NCBI RefSeq assembly: GCF_019578655.1
Contig: NC_063257.1
Location: 4,216,001 to 4,280,000, forward strand
Length of the DNA stretch: 64,000 bases
Source: Ricinus communis
Taxonomy: Eukaryota; Streptophyta; Magnoliopsida; Malpighiales; Euphorbiaceae
Direction of reading: 5' to 3'
Position 1 is the first letter of the stretch. The number at the start of each line of letters is the position of its first letter. A program made the position numbers and the translations under genes. Shown piece after piece: positions 1 to 13,000 of this stretch. Below the pieces are notes generated by a model. That model was not told the origin of the DNA. It saw nothing but the letters and a program-made list of their open reading frames with translations, and ran no database searches.

Positions 1-93
1 TACAGTCATCCAATAAGCTAAGGCATTAAATCATATTCTTCAATAGAAAAACAAAAATCCACAAGGTATAATTTTCTTTTGTTTTCTTTTTAC

Positions 94-2280
94 CTGCTAA
101 GAGAAGTAGCTGCAGAAAGATTAGATGAGTTATCTGGCTGCAAGTTCTTGAAATGCTGCTGACGCTCTGCAATTCCGCCGCTGCCACGAAGGCCTACCAC
201 TGATGCTGACAAAGAGGAAGATGAGGAGGCAGTGGTGGCGGCGTTGGTAGTAGCAGCAGCAGCGGAATGGCTAGATTGACCTTCCACAGGCTTTCTTGAA
301 CGATGGCGGCCTCTGTTCATATGCCTCTCACAATACTTTTGATCGGCAACAGCATCTCTTGAGCACCGCCATTTCTTCCCATCTGTTCTACGACATCGTC
401 CTGGCTCTGGATCGGTGTTGTTAGAGAAGCCCAGATGGAAAGTACCCCATGACACTAAAATTTGCCATCACAAAACGGAACCAAAAGAAGAAAACAATTA
501 GATTCTTTCTTAACTTGGAAGTACTTTGCCTAATACAGCTAAAAATTTGGGGTTTTTAAAAAAAATAAATGACATAGGAAAAAAAAAGAAAAGAGATCGC
601 AGTTTTGCATAAACCAACAAGCCAAATCTGTACTTGGATTACTACCACAATACAGCTACATTTGTATTTGAAATTTGAATCATGACCACAGGATCCCTAC
701 TCGGCAAAAACAATGAAATTCCAATCTTGCACTTGAAAGCACAATTACGCTAAAGCTGGCAACTTCGCGAATCAAGATTAAAAGAAATGAAAACTGTGGT
801 TCTGGATCAAGGAACAAAACTTACATGTGTTGGGTCTGAGAAGCCCGCCCGAAAAGCTAGAGAACCCAGCAGAATCAAGAGCTTTTCTTATGGGGATAAG
901 CAGATTAGATGGTATAGGGACATTAGCAGTTATGTATTTGTAGATCAATGCCTGATGTTCAAGCTCCATCCATTGAGATGGAGTAAATGGTCCTCTAGCC
1001 TCTGTATAAACTCCATGCATGTTTGCACTGTTGAAGTTCCCATAGTTCATGTACCCTGAATTTTTTTTTAAAAGAAATACATATAAATGATTAGGTAAAA
1101 GATAGTGAGAAAATGCAGAGAGACAAAAGCCAAAAATCTCAAAGGCATATAACAGCAAACTGGAAATGGAAAAAGGATCTCTGGGTAAAAAGGAGAAAAA
1201 AGAAATCAAGAAAGAAGCCTGGCAGGTAACCCCAAAAATCATAGCTTTGTCTGCAACATTTAAGGGGCTACAACAATCATCAATTTCTTGTCTCTGATAG
1301 AACAAGAAAATAAAACCATAAAAGAGGAAGAAAAAAAAATTAAAAAGAAAAAGGTAAAAAGGAAAAGAAAGAGAAAAAAAAAAAAAAAGACCTGTTCTTG
1401 GGTTTTCTATTTTACCTTCATAAATTTTACTTCTTTTGTGCACACTGATATCCTGTTTTTGATTAATTACCAAACCGCATGAACCAGAAACAGCAAGACA
1501 CAGATTTTACGGGAGAAAAAGAAAAAGAAAAAAAAAAGGAAATTATCCACTTCTCTATTTTTTGCTTTTGACATGATTTGAAAAACAAAGACCACTCCTA
1601 GATTTCCCTGAAAAGACCTCCATCACTGCTGAGAATCAAACACCTCAAAGAACCAATAACATCCCATCTTTTATATTTTGAGAAGTCCCATCTTTTATTT
1701 AATTAAACCCAAACGTCTAATCTTTTCTTTGAAAACAAATTACTCAACTCATGATAGAGCATGCAAATTTTAACCCAAGTATCCATTTTCTTACTCCCCA
1801 AGGGGGAACCAAGAAAGATACATCACTTTCACTTTCTCAAATGATGATGTACACCTCAAATTACTTACAAGACTACTATTTTGTACCTGTATTCCTATTA
1901 TAAGCAGCAGAAGAAGTGAGATGAAAGTAAGGTAATGTGGAGCTTGGAGGTTCTGGTTTGGGACAGGAGAAGCTCAGCATCTGTTGCTGGCCATTATCAG
2001 TGAAGAGAGAAGTAGCATTAGATTTGAGTAAAGTAGTGCTTCTATGTGAGAGCAGCATTGATTCAGTTTTTGACAGTTTAGAGCTTCTCCAATCATCTTC
2101 ATTGGTAGTAGTACTAGATCTTTCTTGCTTGAGAAACCCAGATCCGTACCACTTCTGTTTAGTCTCAGGATCTGAACTGGGAGCTGCTGCAAGTGAAGCA
2201 AAACCACTACTACCAGTTGTTGTTGTTGTAGTTGTGTCTGAACCCACCAGCCCCTCAAATCCAACCACACCAAAATCCAT
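94..2280 (-). CDS. GRF1/2-like: Growth-regulating factor, GRF1/GRF2 type (QLQ + WRC), 3' part outside window
   Basis: Plant transcription factor that acts in the nucleus with GIF co-activators to promote cell proliferation and organ growth. Visible coding exons, reading leftward: 2280-1887, 1055-825 and 454-94. All junctions are GT..AG and keep one frame, giving 328 complete codons before the donor after position 94; the gene continues off the left edge. The QLQ domain is near residues 153-190 (Q159, L163, Q166; [14 protein letters not shown]). The WRC domain is near 223-266, with the C3H zinc residues C229, C239, C250 and H253 and the basic [11 protein letters not shown] segment. The N-terminal [14 protein letters not shown] and MLSFS motifs match the Arabidopsis GRF1/GRF2 branch. 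Residue 210 is Ser in LSWGTF, where relatives usually have Gly. A Thr run lies near residue 16 and Ala/Thr/Ser runs follow WRC. The family is certain; the exact orthologue is inferred. Confidence 0.95.
282..302 (-). promoter_or_regulatory. miR396 target site in the GRF WRC exon
   Basis: The mRNA-sense sequence contains TTCAAGAAAGCCTGTGGAA, coding for RSRKPVE at the end of the WRC domain. It is complementary to miR396 except for the one-base bulge (an extra C/G in the middle) that is typical of GRF targets. Cleavage here is the known post-transcriptional control of most GRFs, so this copy is probably kept low in tissues with high miR396. Confidence 0.93.
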
Positions 2281-2290
2281 AAAGAAAAGC

Positions 2291-2371
2291 TTAACAAATT
2301 TTACAAAACTCGTTGAGCACCACTAAAGAAAAGACATTGAACAAATAACACTGCATTAGCAAAAAAGACAT
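2291..2371 (-). other. Upstream ORF in the probable GRF leader
   Basis: A 26-codon ORF starts at the ATG at 2371-2369 and stops at 2293-2291, 10 bases before the GRF start codon. A second short ATG frame sits inside the same stretch. It would be in the leader if transcription begins near 2595, as the TATA-like motif suggests. The effect on translation is inferred. Confidence 0.45.
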
Positions 2372-2623
2372 TGGCTTGAAGGGTAACAGAAGGCAGTAAC
2401 ATTTTTTTTTTTTTTTTCGGGGATTGATAATGGTTTTATAAGGCTATTTAGCTGAAACTGAAAAACCAGTCTGTTTTCTTTTGCTCTTTTTTATGTAAAA
2501 GAGTTGATATTTAGAAAAGATAAAATAATTGGAGAGAGAGAAGAGGTGGGGATGGGGAGAGGACTGGAGGGAAGAGAAGAGGAAGAACTGACTAGACAAA
2601 GCTAGTACTAAATAACCTTCCCC

Positions 2624-2631
2624 TTTATATA
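2624..2631 (-). promoter_or_regulatory. Putative TATA box of the GRF gene
   Basis: The minus strand reads TATATAAA here. It is followed by a C/T-rich stretch typical of plant leaders, about 345 bases before the ATG. This would put the transcription start near 2593-2600. No experimental support is available. Confidence 0.55.
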
Positions 2632-2639
2632 TCCTACGG

Positions 2640-3260
2640 AAACTAACAAAAAATATATATGTTTTATAAGGAAAACTCGTGTAGCAAGCAAAAGGCTTTC
2701 TTTCTTTCTTTCTTTCTTTTTCTTTTTTTAATTTTTCTTTTGAAATAATGTTAAAAGAAAAGAAAACCTTGTGCATGAGGCTTCTGTATGTCCTTTTACA
2801 GATTAGGACCAAAGATGTTAGTGAGTTTAGATTTTGCAACAGCGATGTAAATGATATTTTTGGTGTATTCTTTTCTGCTTCTAACAAAACTTTGATCTAG
2901 TAAGATAAGTATCAATTTTAAATTATGTCCAAGCTTAATTCATTTTTACTAATTAGAAACTGCAGGGGAAACCAAAAGAGAAAAAGAAAAGAAATTAATT
3001 ATGCCCTTCTTTCACTCTGTCTCAAATGTTTTTTACTGAAAGCATTAATGATAACGTCCTTATTAGAAGAAGAAGTGTGTAACTCTGAAAATAAAAGAAA
3101 CAAAGCAAGACAGAAAGAAAAAGTCTTGCCTTGCAAAGTCCGCTAGCGGTTTCAATGGATCTTTCTCTCTCTCTCTCTCTCATCTTAAAGATGAAAGGTA
3201 GAAGGAGTGGTGGCCTGCATGAACAAAGATGCACTGCCACGTGACAAACACCCACTTCAT
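2640..3260. promoter_or_regulatory. GRF upstream region with TTTC and CT microsatellites and a G-box
   Basis: This non-coding stretch holds a (TTTC)n tract at about 2698-2720, a (CT)n tract at about 3162-3181 and a perfect G-box CACGTG at 3238-3243 in the context GCCACGTGAC. The position is right for the distal promoter of the minus-strand GRF gene. No ORF here looks coding. Confidence 0.4.
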
Positions 3261-6200
3261 ATTCTATTCCTACCCTCCCCCCTTATTATTATTATTACCC
3301 CCCTACTCGCACACTTTCTTACTCTCTCTGTCTAGCCATCACTTGCCTAAACAAAATACCTTCATTTTCTTTTTCCCGGTCAAGATCTCAAAGAAAACAC
3401 CATACCCGTTTGATTCTTTTTTGTTATTTAAATTTTCTTGCATTGAATATGAAAAAGATATGGAATATTAAAAAAATAAAATAAAATTTAGGGCCGGTTA
3501 TATATAAATAATATACTATATGTTAAAGTTCATTTAAGATGAATGGATATTCACTTGTTTAATTACACTCACGTCATGTGTCACTGGAGCTGGTCCATAT
3601 AATTATCTTTCTTTTTTTGTTTATAAGTACGTAGTTGGTGGTCAAAGATACTACTAGAGGTATATAATATAATTTGCTAATGCAGGAGAAGTCTATTAGA
3701 TGAGGGGGGTATCAAAGATCTAAATTCGATTTTTGGTTAGTGGGGGGCGGTATGTGTTTGGATGCGATACTTAAATTAAACCCATATAAACAAAAATAAT
3801 AATTAGTATTATTTTAGAGGAACCAGCTGCATGGAGCAATTGCGTTGTTTAATACAACAATTGCTATTGCTATCCACTTCTTTTTGCTGTATTTATTCTA
3901 TGTCAACAGAAATATATGTTTGTGCACGAAAGTTTTACATGGGTGGTCCGATTATTTTTCAAGTACAAATTCGGGTACACAAGGAACCACCTTATTTAGT
4001 GTATTGTCTATCAAATGACCTGTACCACTAAGGGAAATTTATTTTTTTATTCTTTTAATAAATAAAAAAGAGAGGGAGAGGTCAAATTTCATTAAACTCG
4101 GATTTTTCTTTCTTTTTTTCTTTTTTTTACTATACTGCGTTTTAATTCTTTTGATTCAGAATTGCGAAAAAAATAAAAATAAAAGCACAGTTAATAATTG
4201 AATATGAAAAAAGACGGCAGGTAATACGATTTCACATTTGAGGATAAAAAATAAATAGATTATACCAGTAAAAAGACCCTCCTTATTTCAATAAACAGAT
4301 ATTGATAAAGGCAATATTCAGTCAGAGATCAGATAGGGAAGGTGGAATATAACGGTACACAGTGTTATTGGGTCCATATAGAGATCAAATCACAACCCAT
4401 TGTGTGGATCAAATAAGCGCAAAAATTTTATAAAATAAGTGCAACATTAACTATGAAACTACCAGCATTGTCTCCCTATTTACTAGGAAAGCAAATACAA
4501 AAGTTGGTTTCCAAATCCACAGAAGCCTAACAGTTTCTCCCCAATTCTCTCTTGCCTCCATGATGGGAAGCATGTCTCGTTGCTGAGATACTTGAACCAC
4601 AGTTTTCAAGCTTTTAAATTTAGCATTGACTAATGAGGACCCATTTCAGTACAAAGTAGCAAGAAGGAGACACAGCCTTTTATTTCCATTAATGGTTTAA
4701 AGTTCTAATAACATTTACAATAAAACCCATCTCAAAAATCCTTAAAATATTTGATTCTTGTTGTTGGTACGTCCTGATCAACAAGCGAATGGCTAGCTAG
4801 GTAAGTTGCATATAAGTTGGTTGCTTGGATAGCATTACAATGCTGCCCAAAAGTTGGATACAGCAAAAAATTTCATAAGGCTTCAAGACATCATTATTCA
4901 TGAGAGGACGTAGCTAGATTGTTAAAATCACTTTTCTTTTTTCTTTTTCTCTTTCTCTTTTTGCTTACGTGTGCTCATAGGCCATTATTGGTGCCATGTT
5001 GCTGATGCTGTTAAGTAGTCAACATGCTTTGATCAAATCAAAATTCTTGCTAAACCTAAACCATCTAGCAATTATATAACAATAGGAAAGTTAAAAAGAG
5101 CAGCCCGAAATATGATCTATACAAAAACATCCTTATTTTATTACTCAAAGATTACAAATGCGAAGAGATTGATTTTGGTTGACAAAGCAACACTGTGAAG
5201 TGGGATGGGGAAAAACTCTTTGTCTTTTAATTTTCAACAGGAGCAGACACCCTCCCTCCCAACCACTTCATTTGACTTTATTTTTGGATTTCTTTCAACA
5301 AATTAATCACTATATATATATATATATAGTGCCGCCAGATAATACTAAAACTCTAGATTCTTTTTTGATGGCTAAACATTTCAGATCAAGAATAAATTCA
5401 TACATTTCTTTCCTAGGAGAGGGAGGACAAACAATAATCCTGAAACATTAAAAGGAAAAAAGGGGCTGTACAATAAATAAATAAATAAATAAAGAGAGAA
5501 AGAACTCTATAATTCATTTTTAGTTGCACAATATTTTATTTTATTTTGATGGAGTTGCATATAGGAAAGCTACCCTGAGAACATTAGGTTAGAAAACAGA
5601 GAGAGACATTAAATGTGATTTCTAACCACATTTTAGTAGTACATTAAATGTTGGTAGATACGTAGCAACTCTCTTAAGTCTTAATCAGTGAAGGGGAGAA
5701 CGGCAACGACGAAATAGGATATTGTGCTTCACCTTTAATGTCTCCAATATGGAACAAAGTGAGACAATAATCTTGTTTTTTTTATTTTATTTATAATCAA
5801 CCCTTAATTTTCTGACTTTTTGCATATATACATTTTGCTTCGACCATAGAATAGAAAAAAGAGATGCATTATTTCAAAATATCCTCTGCAATATTTATTA
5901 TCAATCATGAAATATAAATTTAAAATTGCTTTTTTTCCTGGGCAGATACATTCATTATTCAGCTGGTCAGTCTATCCATTACGTTTTGTTTTATACCTGT
6001 TATATGTATATATGATAAATCCATAATAAAGGATTTGTTGTGCTCTTTCCATTGCCGGGGAAGAGGGAGCGGGGAGGCAGAAAATGTGTAAACTCCATGA
6101 ATGAAAGCAAGGGAATGATTGAAAGATTTTTATTTTTATTTTTATCTGATATAAATAGAAGTGGTCGTATCTAAATGGGCCACAAAGAATAGATATTGTA

Positions 6201-8130
6201 CACATAGGCATAACGTGAAAAAGGAAAAATAAAAGCAAAAACTGATTGATTATTATTACAATGGGAAAAAAAAAAAAAAAAAAAGGAAATTCTGAGCTCG
6301 AACAGTATAATTGGCAGAGAATGTAAAAATGCAGCGGCAGTGAATGCACTACTGGTGCACACTACATAAGATGCCCCTTCTCTCCCTCTCTTTCTCATTG
6401 TATGTCATTGTCAAAATACTATTACATAAAAATTGTCATTTGCACTTCAACCTCAACCTGAGTCAAGTGGAAGGTGCTACACTGACTTATTGCTACTGAT
6501 TCATCATCATGGGTATATTTGTAGCTTTTTTTGGTTCAACTTATAAGATTCTGGTGGGTGCACACACACATACACACATATATATAGCCTGTTTTCTTGG
6601 CTTTGATATGAAAAGTTATGCTAATAAATGCTTATCTTAGCATGTCTTGTGAGTGTGAATTTTAATTTGTGAATATACCCCTTACTCCCGTCATCATATA
6701 TCATATTTCGAATATAAATGTAGAAAAGGATTCGACTTTAAATTAATAGCTGTATCTTTTGATATATATTCTGGTTGATTAATGTATGACAAATTAAGAA
6801 AAAAGATAATTAAATAATAAATATGAACATAAATGTTAAAGAAAAAGGATGCCCTGTTTGAGGAGGCATGCTATTGAAGTATCCTTGTCAAACTGGTAGC
6901 TAAGGAAGACAGCTTGAATACGGCCCACGCCTCACAATTATTCTCTGTATCCAGCTTTCCGATTGAAAAATTTCACCAATAAGAAAAAGAGAGAAAAATA
7001 AACAATGTACTTTTGATTAAGAAACTTCCAAAATGGAAACAGTTATTGTATTGATAGTAGCATGGAAACATTTATTTTTTTATTTTTTCCTCTGCTCCTT
7101 AGCCTTATCTAAGAATGGACAAGAATTATTGATCTGTGTATCCATAGATTTAAGTCATGCATTACTTTTTTTTCTTTTTTCTGGTGGGGGGGTTGGGGGG
7201 CTGGCCTCTGATAGCAGGTAAATTTGCTAAATTGAATTTATTATGCAGAAAAAAAAGGAGGTTTTGAAGTTGGAAGATCTATGCCTTAATAGTCTTGGAG
7301 ACCATTATAATATTATGGTTTTGAATTTTGTACGCAAAATAGTAATTAATTCCTTTTGACTCAGTGGTAATTTCTTCTGTAATCAAACATTTTTGTGCAT
7401 GTTTTGAATTTTATTGTTCAATTTAAGAATATATAGTCACCCTAAACTTCTTTTTGTTGTTTCATTGGTATAGTCACCCTAATCTTTCATATGTAATACT
7501 TTCTTACTTTTATTTGTCGAAAAGAGGAAAGAGAATTTTTAATATTTATAAAAATGATACAGAGCAAGTATATAAAGAATTTTATTGGATATTAATAAAA
7601 AAAAATTCTTTAAATATTTTTTAAATCATTTTGAAATAATATTCTGTAAAGTTCATGAAAAGATGCTCCAATAGTCTACGAGAAAATGAAATTGGAAACA
7701 GAAGAAGGAAAAAGGAAAAAGAAGAGGAATTGAGAAGGTTATGGAGCGGGGATGGGAAAGGCGCGTGAGGCAAAAGAAAAATATGAGATAGGAGGAGACA
7801 GACGGTGGGATGGTATGGTTAATTAGTAATGGAAGAGAGAGAAAGGAGAGAAAAGGCAGAAGAAGACAAAGCAAACGGTGAGGAGAAATCCTCCTTCGCC
7901 TCCGCCTCCTCTTCCCCCTCCCCCATCATCATATCATCTTGGAATCCTGCTTCTCATATATCGTGCATTTTTTTAATGGGAGAGAGAGAGTAGTGATGTA
8001 GACGTGTCAAGGGTGGGTGTGGCCTTGACAGTGCCACGTTGACCCCACAAACAACACTGGCCTCTCTCTATCTCTGTCTTCTCTACGACTATTTGTTTGT
8101 GAGTGGAGAGTGGAATGACGCCAAAGCTAA
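3261..8130. other. Intergenic, no gene seen
   Basis: AT-rich sequence with stops in every frame and only low-complexity ORFs rich in Phe, Leu and Tyr. Simple repeats include an AT run near 5311-5328, (AAAT)n near 5470-5491, a poly-A tract near 6266-6284 and mixed CA/TA near 6565-6586. Purine-rich and C-rich segments at 7680-7930 have no coding signal. Confidence 0.6.
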
Positions 8131-10000
8131 CAAAGAAAGATTATCAATGTTATAGAGACTGGAGTTATTACTTAACCCATTAATTATAATACAGGATTAT
8201 CACAATCTGCCCTCTCGAAATTTATCATATTACACTAACACATCTCTATCTTTCATCATTTTATATTAAAACTCTTTTATATTCATTAAAATTTGTTCAT
8301 TCTCTATTGAATTAAAGTAAAATAACAAAATGACTTATCAAATTATAATCCCAAACTACTTCTTTTAGCCATTATCATCCCTTTTAGTTTGCTCTTCTTC
8401 AACAATGCTTTCTTATCCTTAACGAAATAATCATTTAACTATCTTCTTCAATAATTATTAAAATCGCAACTTTTATTCATTTTTTCGCCATCATTTACAT
8501 AAAATAGAAATATAAAAAAATCTATTCAAATTAAAAAATTTTGTAAACAAATTAATACTATTTCTATTTTTTTAGTTGTTTTTATCATTATTTTACTTTT
8601 CAGAATGTTATCATGGGATATTAAAAATTAAAATTATAAATACTTTAATTTACTATAAATCATTTTAATTATTATTATTTTATTAATAAAAAAGAATTCA
8701 GATAATCACGATCGGTTATATTTATTTCAGTAGTAAAATGAAAGTCGATATTTACAATTTAGTTAGTTGTTTTTCTAATTCATTTATCATCTTTCTTTTG
8801 AAAAAATTTATAACAAGAAAAGGTTTTAGTATAGCATAATAAAAAAAATATGTCTTAATAATATATTTATAAAAATTAAAAACCTGGAATAGTGTAAGGG
8901 CAAATCGTAAATTACCTCTAATAATGATGTTTTGTATTGTAGTTTTTGTTTGTTGGGCTTTGGGAGAGCGGCAGTCGCTTCGCCTCCCGTTTGCCGACAG
9001 GCTCATACGGGCCCACCCCACACCGCTTTCCTTCTTCATCTTCAACTCCTTTAATTTTCTTAAAAGGAAATTAAACCGGGTTTAAATTCAACGTGCGTCA
9101 TCCTTCTGTTTGTATTTGTAAAATCCCAACGGTTCTTTCTTTTCCTATTGTCTAGTGGACCTCCTCCTCTTTTATACTTTCAACGTTTGTGGGGGCATCA
9201 TCGCATGTGCTTCATTCCATCTCTTCACACACACTCTCTCTCTCCCCCCTCCCCATACCCACCTCCATATTTATCTTCATTTAATATGTAAATTTCTTAC
9301 TTGATATGATGATAAAATGCTTAGAAAGAAAAGCACCTAAATGCAAAATTACTGGGCTTTTGAATGTGGGAATGCCAGGATGGAATAAATAGGCAATGAA
9401 AGGGAGATTTCAATGAAGATAAATGCGTAGGACATCCCTAAATTGATCTCACACACTAAATTTCATAAACCATATCACATAAAAGATGAGGTGTGGGCGC
9501 TTTTGGGACCTCATTTATACGCTACCTACGACTCCACGCCTTTTATACAGTGAATCAAAATTTTATACAAACCCTTTCCCCCTTCAGTTTTGTACCTTTT
9601 TTTACTAATTTTCTCTAATTGTTTTGAATTTTAAAAATAAAACACCTACATTTTTATAATTTTATATTTGAGAAAGTAAATTGATAAGTTAAACTATTTT
9701 TAACTAAAAAAACATTTCGAGCCAGTAAGATGTTTATTATAATTTAATAATACAATTATTGAAAATTTTATATATGTGTATTTTATATTTTTAGTAAATA
9801 AAATCGATTTATTACAGTGTTTTTTATATTATGAATTTATAAATAAACTGTTATTAAAAAGTATTGAAATTTTTAAAATTTAAAATAATCTAATAAAATA
9901 TTAAAAATATTAATTCATAATTAAAACAATTCTTCCTCTTGTATCTCTCTATATATATTTGGGCAATCACCTTTAAGTATGATTAACATTTTGGTGGTGA
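8131..10000. other. Intergenic, very AT-rich with a short GC-richer island
   Basis: Mostly AT-rich sequence without coding signal. A GC-richer island at about 8940-9030 stands out but has no ORF that I recognise. A near-palindrome, TTAAACCGGGTTTAA, lies at about 9071-9085. A pyrimidine-rich segment follows at about 9160-9265. It could be a leader or promoter of an unseen non-coding transcript, but nothing proves this. Confidence 0.45.
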
Positions 10001-13000
10001 CAGGAGCTTGTCACGTTTATTCATGAGAGACACGTACAAGGAGTAGTCAATTTCTTCTTTGAACAAAAAAGTAACCAATTCCACACATTCCTTTTTAACT
10101 TGATTTTGGAGAAATGTCAATGTTCATTGCTTTTTACATATCCAAAACTGAGTTCAAAATGAATTATAAACATACATTGATTTATTGATAAAAATATGAC
10201 AAACTGAAAATTAAATAATACTTCATTTTTTAAAACTTCCCCCTACATAAAACTTCAAGCCATTTATACAAAGAATAATTATTAGCTAATAATTAAAATA
10301 CATGCCCACCTACTAATTACACAGTTATTAGAATTATAATTTTCCTTAATTGCTTCCCAATGCGGGTAGCGACAATAAGTGAAATTTGGAGAGTGGAAGG
10401 AGAACATGTTAAACTGGTTCAGCTATAGATAATTGGCTTCATATTGTGTAACAACTAAACTACCACTTAAAGGCAGAAGTTCCTTTTCTACTAAAGGTGA
10501 TTTCTTTTCTTTTTTCCTTTCCGACTTCAAAGAAATGGTCCAAGTCCAAACGTAAAGCTATCAAAATTCAATGAGAATTGAGAAAACTGTACATACACCT
10601 GATAAATGCTAAACGGCAAGAATAATAATAATAATAATAATAATACTAGTAACTTGCTGTGTTTAAGGTATCGAAATAAGCCCTTAAAAGCAATTGCAAA
10701 GACTTTGGTTTATGAGCTGTGTATTAAATTGTACTTTTAATTTTGTTGATCTTGTATTTGGGTCTTTTCGAGTTTAGACGTTCCAGGTAATGGAGCCAAG
10801 CTACAAGTAGCTACTCCCCATGCACGCCCTCTCTAATGTCTCTCTTTGGCCACACTCTAATGCCTATAAATCTTGAAAATAGCTGCTTGTGCCAATGCTT
10901 ATGTAGGAAGCAAGACAAAGAGAGCAAGGCAAAGTAAAGACAGACGGCAACTTATTGTCGATTAACACCTGCTGGTTGCCCTAACCAAAACCCTACATTT
11001 GACGGCTACATTTCTTCTTAAGCAATTACATACTAGTATGTGTTAAGTGTTATTATTCAGGAAAATGATTTAATACGCTTGTCTGCATCACATGCGTCAA
11101 CTCACAATCGTCAGATTAGGTGAATCCATGAAATCGGATGGCTGTGACTTGCAGATACTATTGATTGAAAAATCAAGAAAGGAATAGAAGCGTACCCTAT
11201 TCCTATTCCTATTCTAGAAAGCCTAACAAAACATAATAATGAAGAAGAGAGTAAAACCCAATTGAGGTCATGATGCTCACGTGACTAGCAAACCTTTTTT
11301 GATTTTTCTAAAATTAAATAAAAACACTACTTAATTGACTAACTAGGCATATGTGTTTGCTGACTCGAAAGATCATGACTTTGGTCCCCTCGAGCAACAG
11401 TTTTATAGTCTTCTTTTTCTTTTCTTTTTTGTATGGATGAGGACATGATGAAGTCTCCTCTATCCTTTTCTCTCTCTGAGTTTAAGGAAAGAAGAAACTG
11501 CTGCGAGTTTCCAAGGCAATATACACAAATGCATTGGGAAGGGCATGGAGGAGAGAGGAGACCAATACTAGTATGAATTTGTGCTTTTTTCTTTCCTTGT
11601 CTTTTGGGTTGCATTAACTAGTTCTGTTAGGATTTGTTGACAGAATAGTGGGTCGCAAATGTCTTGTAATAAAAATAGGATTTATTGGGTCGCAAGCAAA
11701 ATCATTAATTAACTTATACTAGTAGAAAAAGGAGGACTACAACCCTCTCTAGGCATGCATTATACGAGCTTAATTTATTATTAGGGTTTAACAAGTCAGA
11801 AAAAATTGTGTAATCCCAAAGGCATGTCTTATCACCATTTATTCTTGGTCAAAATAAAATAAAACAATTACTAATTAAATACTATCTTCCCTACACCATG
11901 CCTGTTGTCCTTACCTTGTCCAAGATAACTTTAGCTGGAGGTTCATCAAGTTTAATGTATCTTTCCCTTGTAAAAATCTAGGCTCCAATGTCTTGCAGGG
12001 GCTGTCCTTTCATCATTTCTCAAGGTCTATCTCATTGGTTTTTGTTCTCCATTTCTTTCTCTCTGTGTCTTATTACAGTCTGATCTCATCGTTTTACAAA
12101 ACATATTTCATAATATCAAACACATTATATTATTAAATTAATAACTATATATTATAAACTTTAAATGGTTTTATAACATTATGGTTTAATATTTAAACTT
12201 ATGAATTCATCATAAATATTTGCATGTAAAAGATGGGAAACTTGCACAAAAATGGCGAGCACATTCTGTAATATATATTTATATCGACTAACGTATATAT
12301 ATGAATCAGTTGGGTTTATTATAAGAAGAAGGCCAGCAAAATCATATTCGAAATGGTTTTGATATTACAAAATGATAATAATTGTTTGAGAAAACATATG
12401 GAATATAGTCATCATAGATGTTTCTTTATTGTCTGATAATATTATAGAGAGCAGATTGGGCAACATGAGACCATTACCAAAGAAAACAGTTGCAACTTTT
12501 TATGAAGTCTAAAAGGTGTTTTGCATACCATTTGCAGTAATAAAAAGAAAAAATCAAAATCAAAATGTGCATAAATCCGTGACAAGAAGCATGTGTAAAG
12601 TCGCACACAAATGCATATTTGACTTGGTTCCCTCTCTCTTATGTTATTTGGTCGGTCACCCCGAATAATTGCATCTCATTCTCATTTCAAAATCAGGTAT
12701 CTATTTTCTTGAATTGACATTTAAAATCGCAAATTAGTATTTTTCTTAAAAATTACAGCAATTCAATTGAAAGTTGGTTGGAAAGAAGAAAAATATATAA
12801 ATAGTCTATTATATTATTTGTATATCAAACATTTTATAAATTATAATATCACTGGTGTATTTAAATATAATTTAAAAAAGTAAAACTCGCATGCAGGTGA
12901 CTCAAAAAATTATATTGGTATAACAAATTCGCATCGGCATCCACTTTACTAAGTTTTTTTATTCATATATCAGTTTCCCATAATGAAATGGCAAATATTT

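Noticed and set aside
787..1059. Plus-strand ORF of 90 codons
   Set aside because: It is the antisense of the GRF QLQ exon; the minus-strand frame has the domain and splice sites.
778..1473. Long minus-strand ORF running through the QLQ exon
   Set aside because: Its N-terminal part is Phe/Leu-rich intron translation; only 1055-825 is exon.
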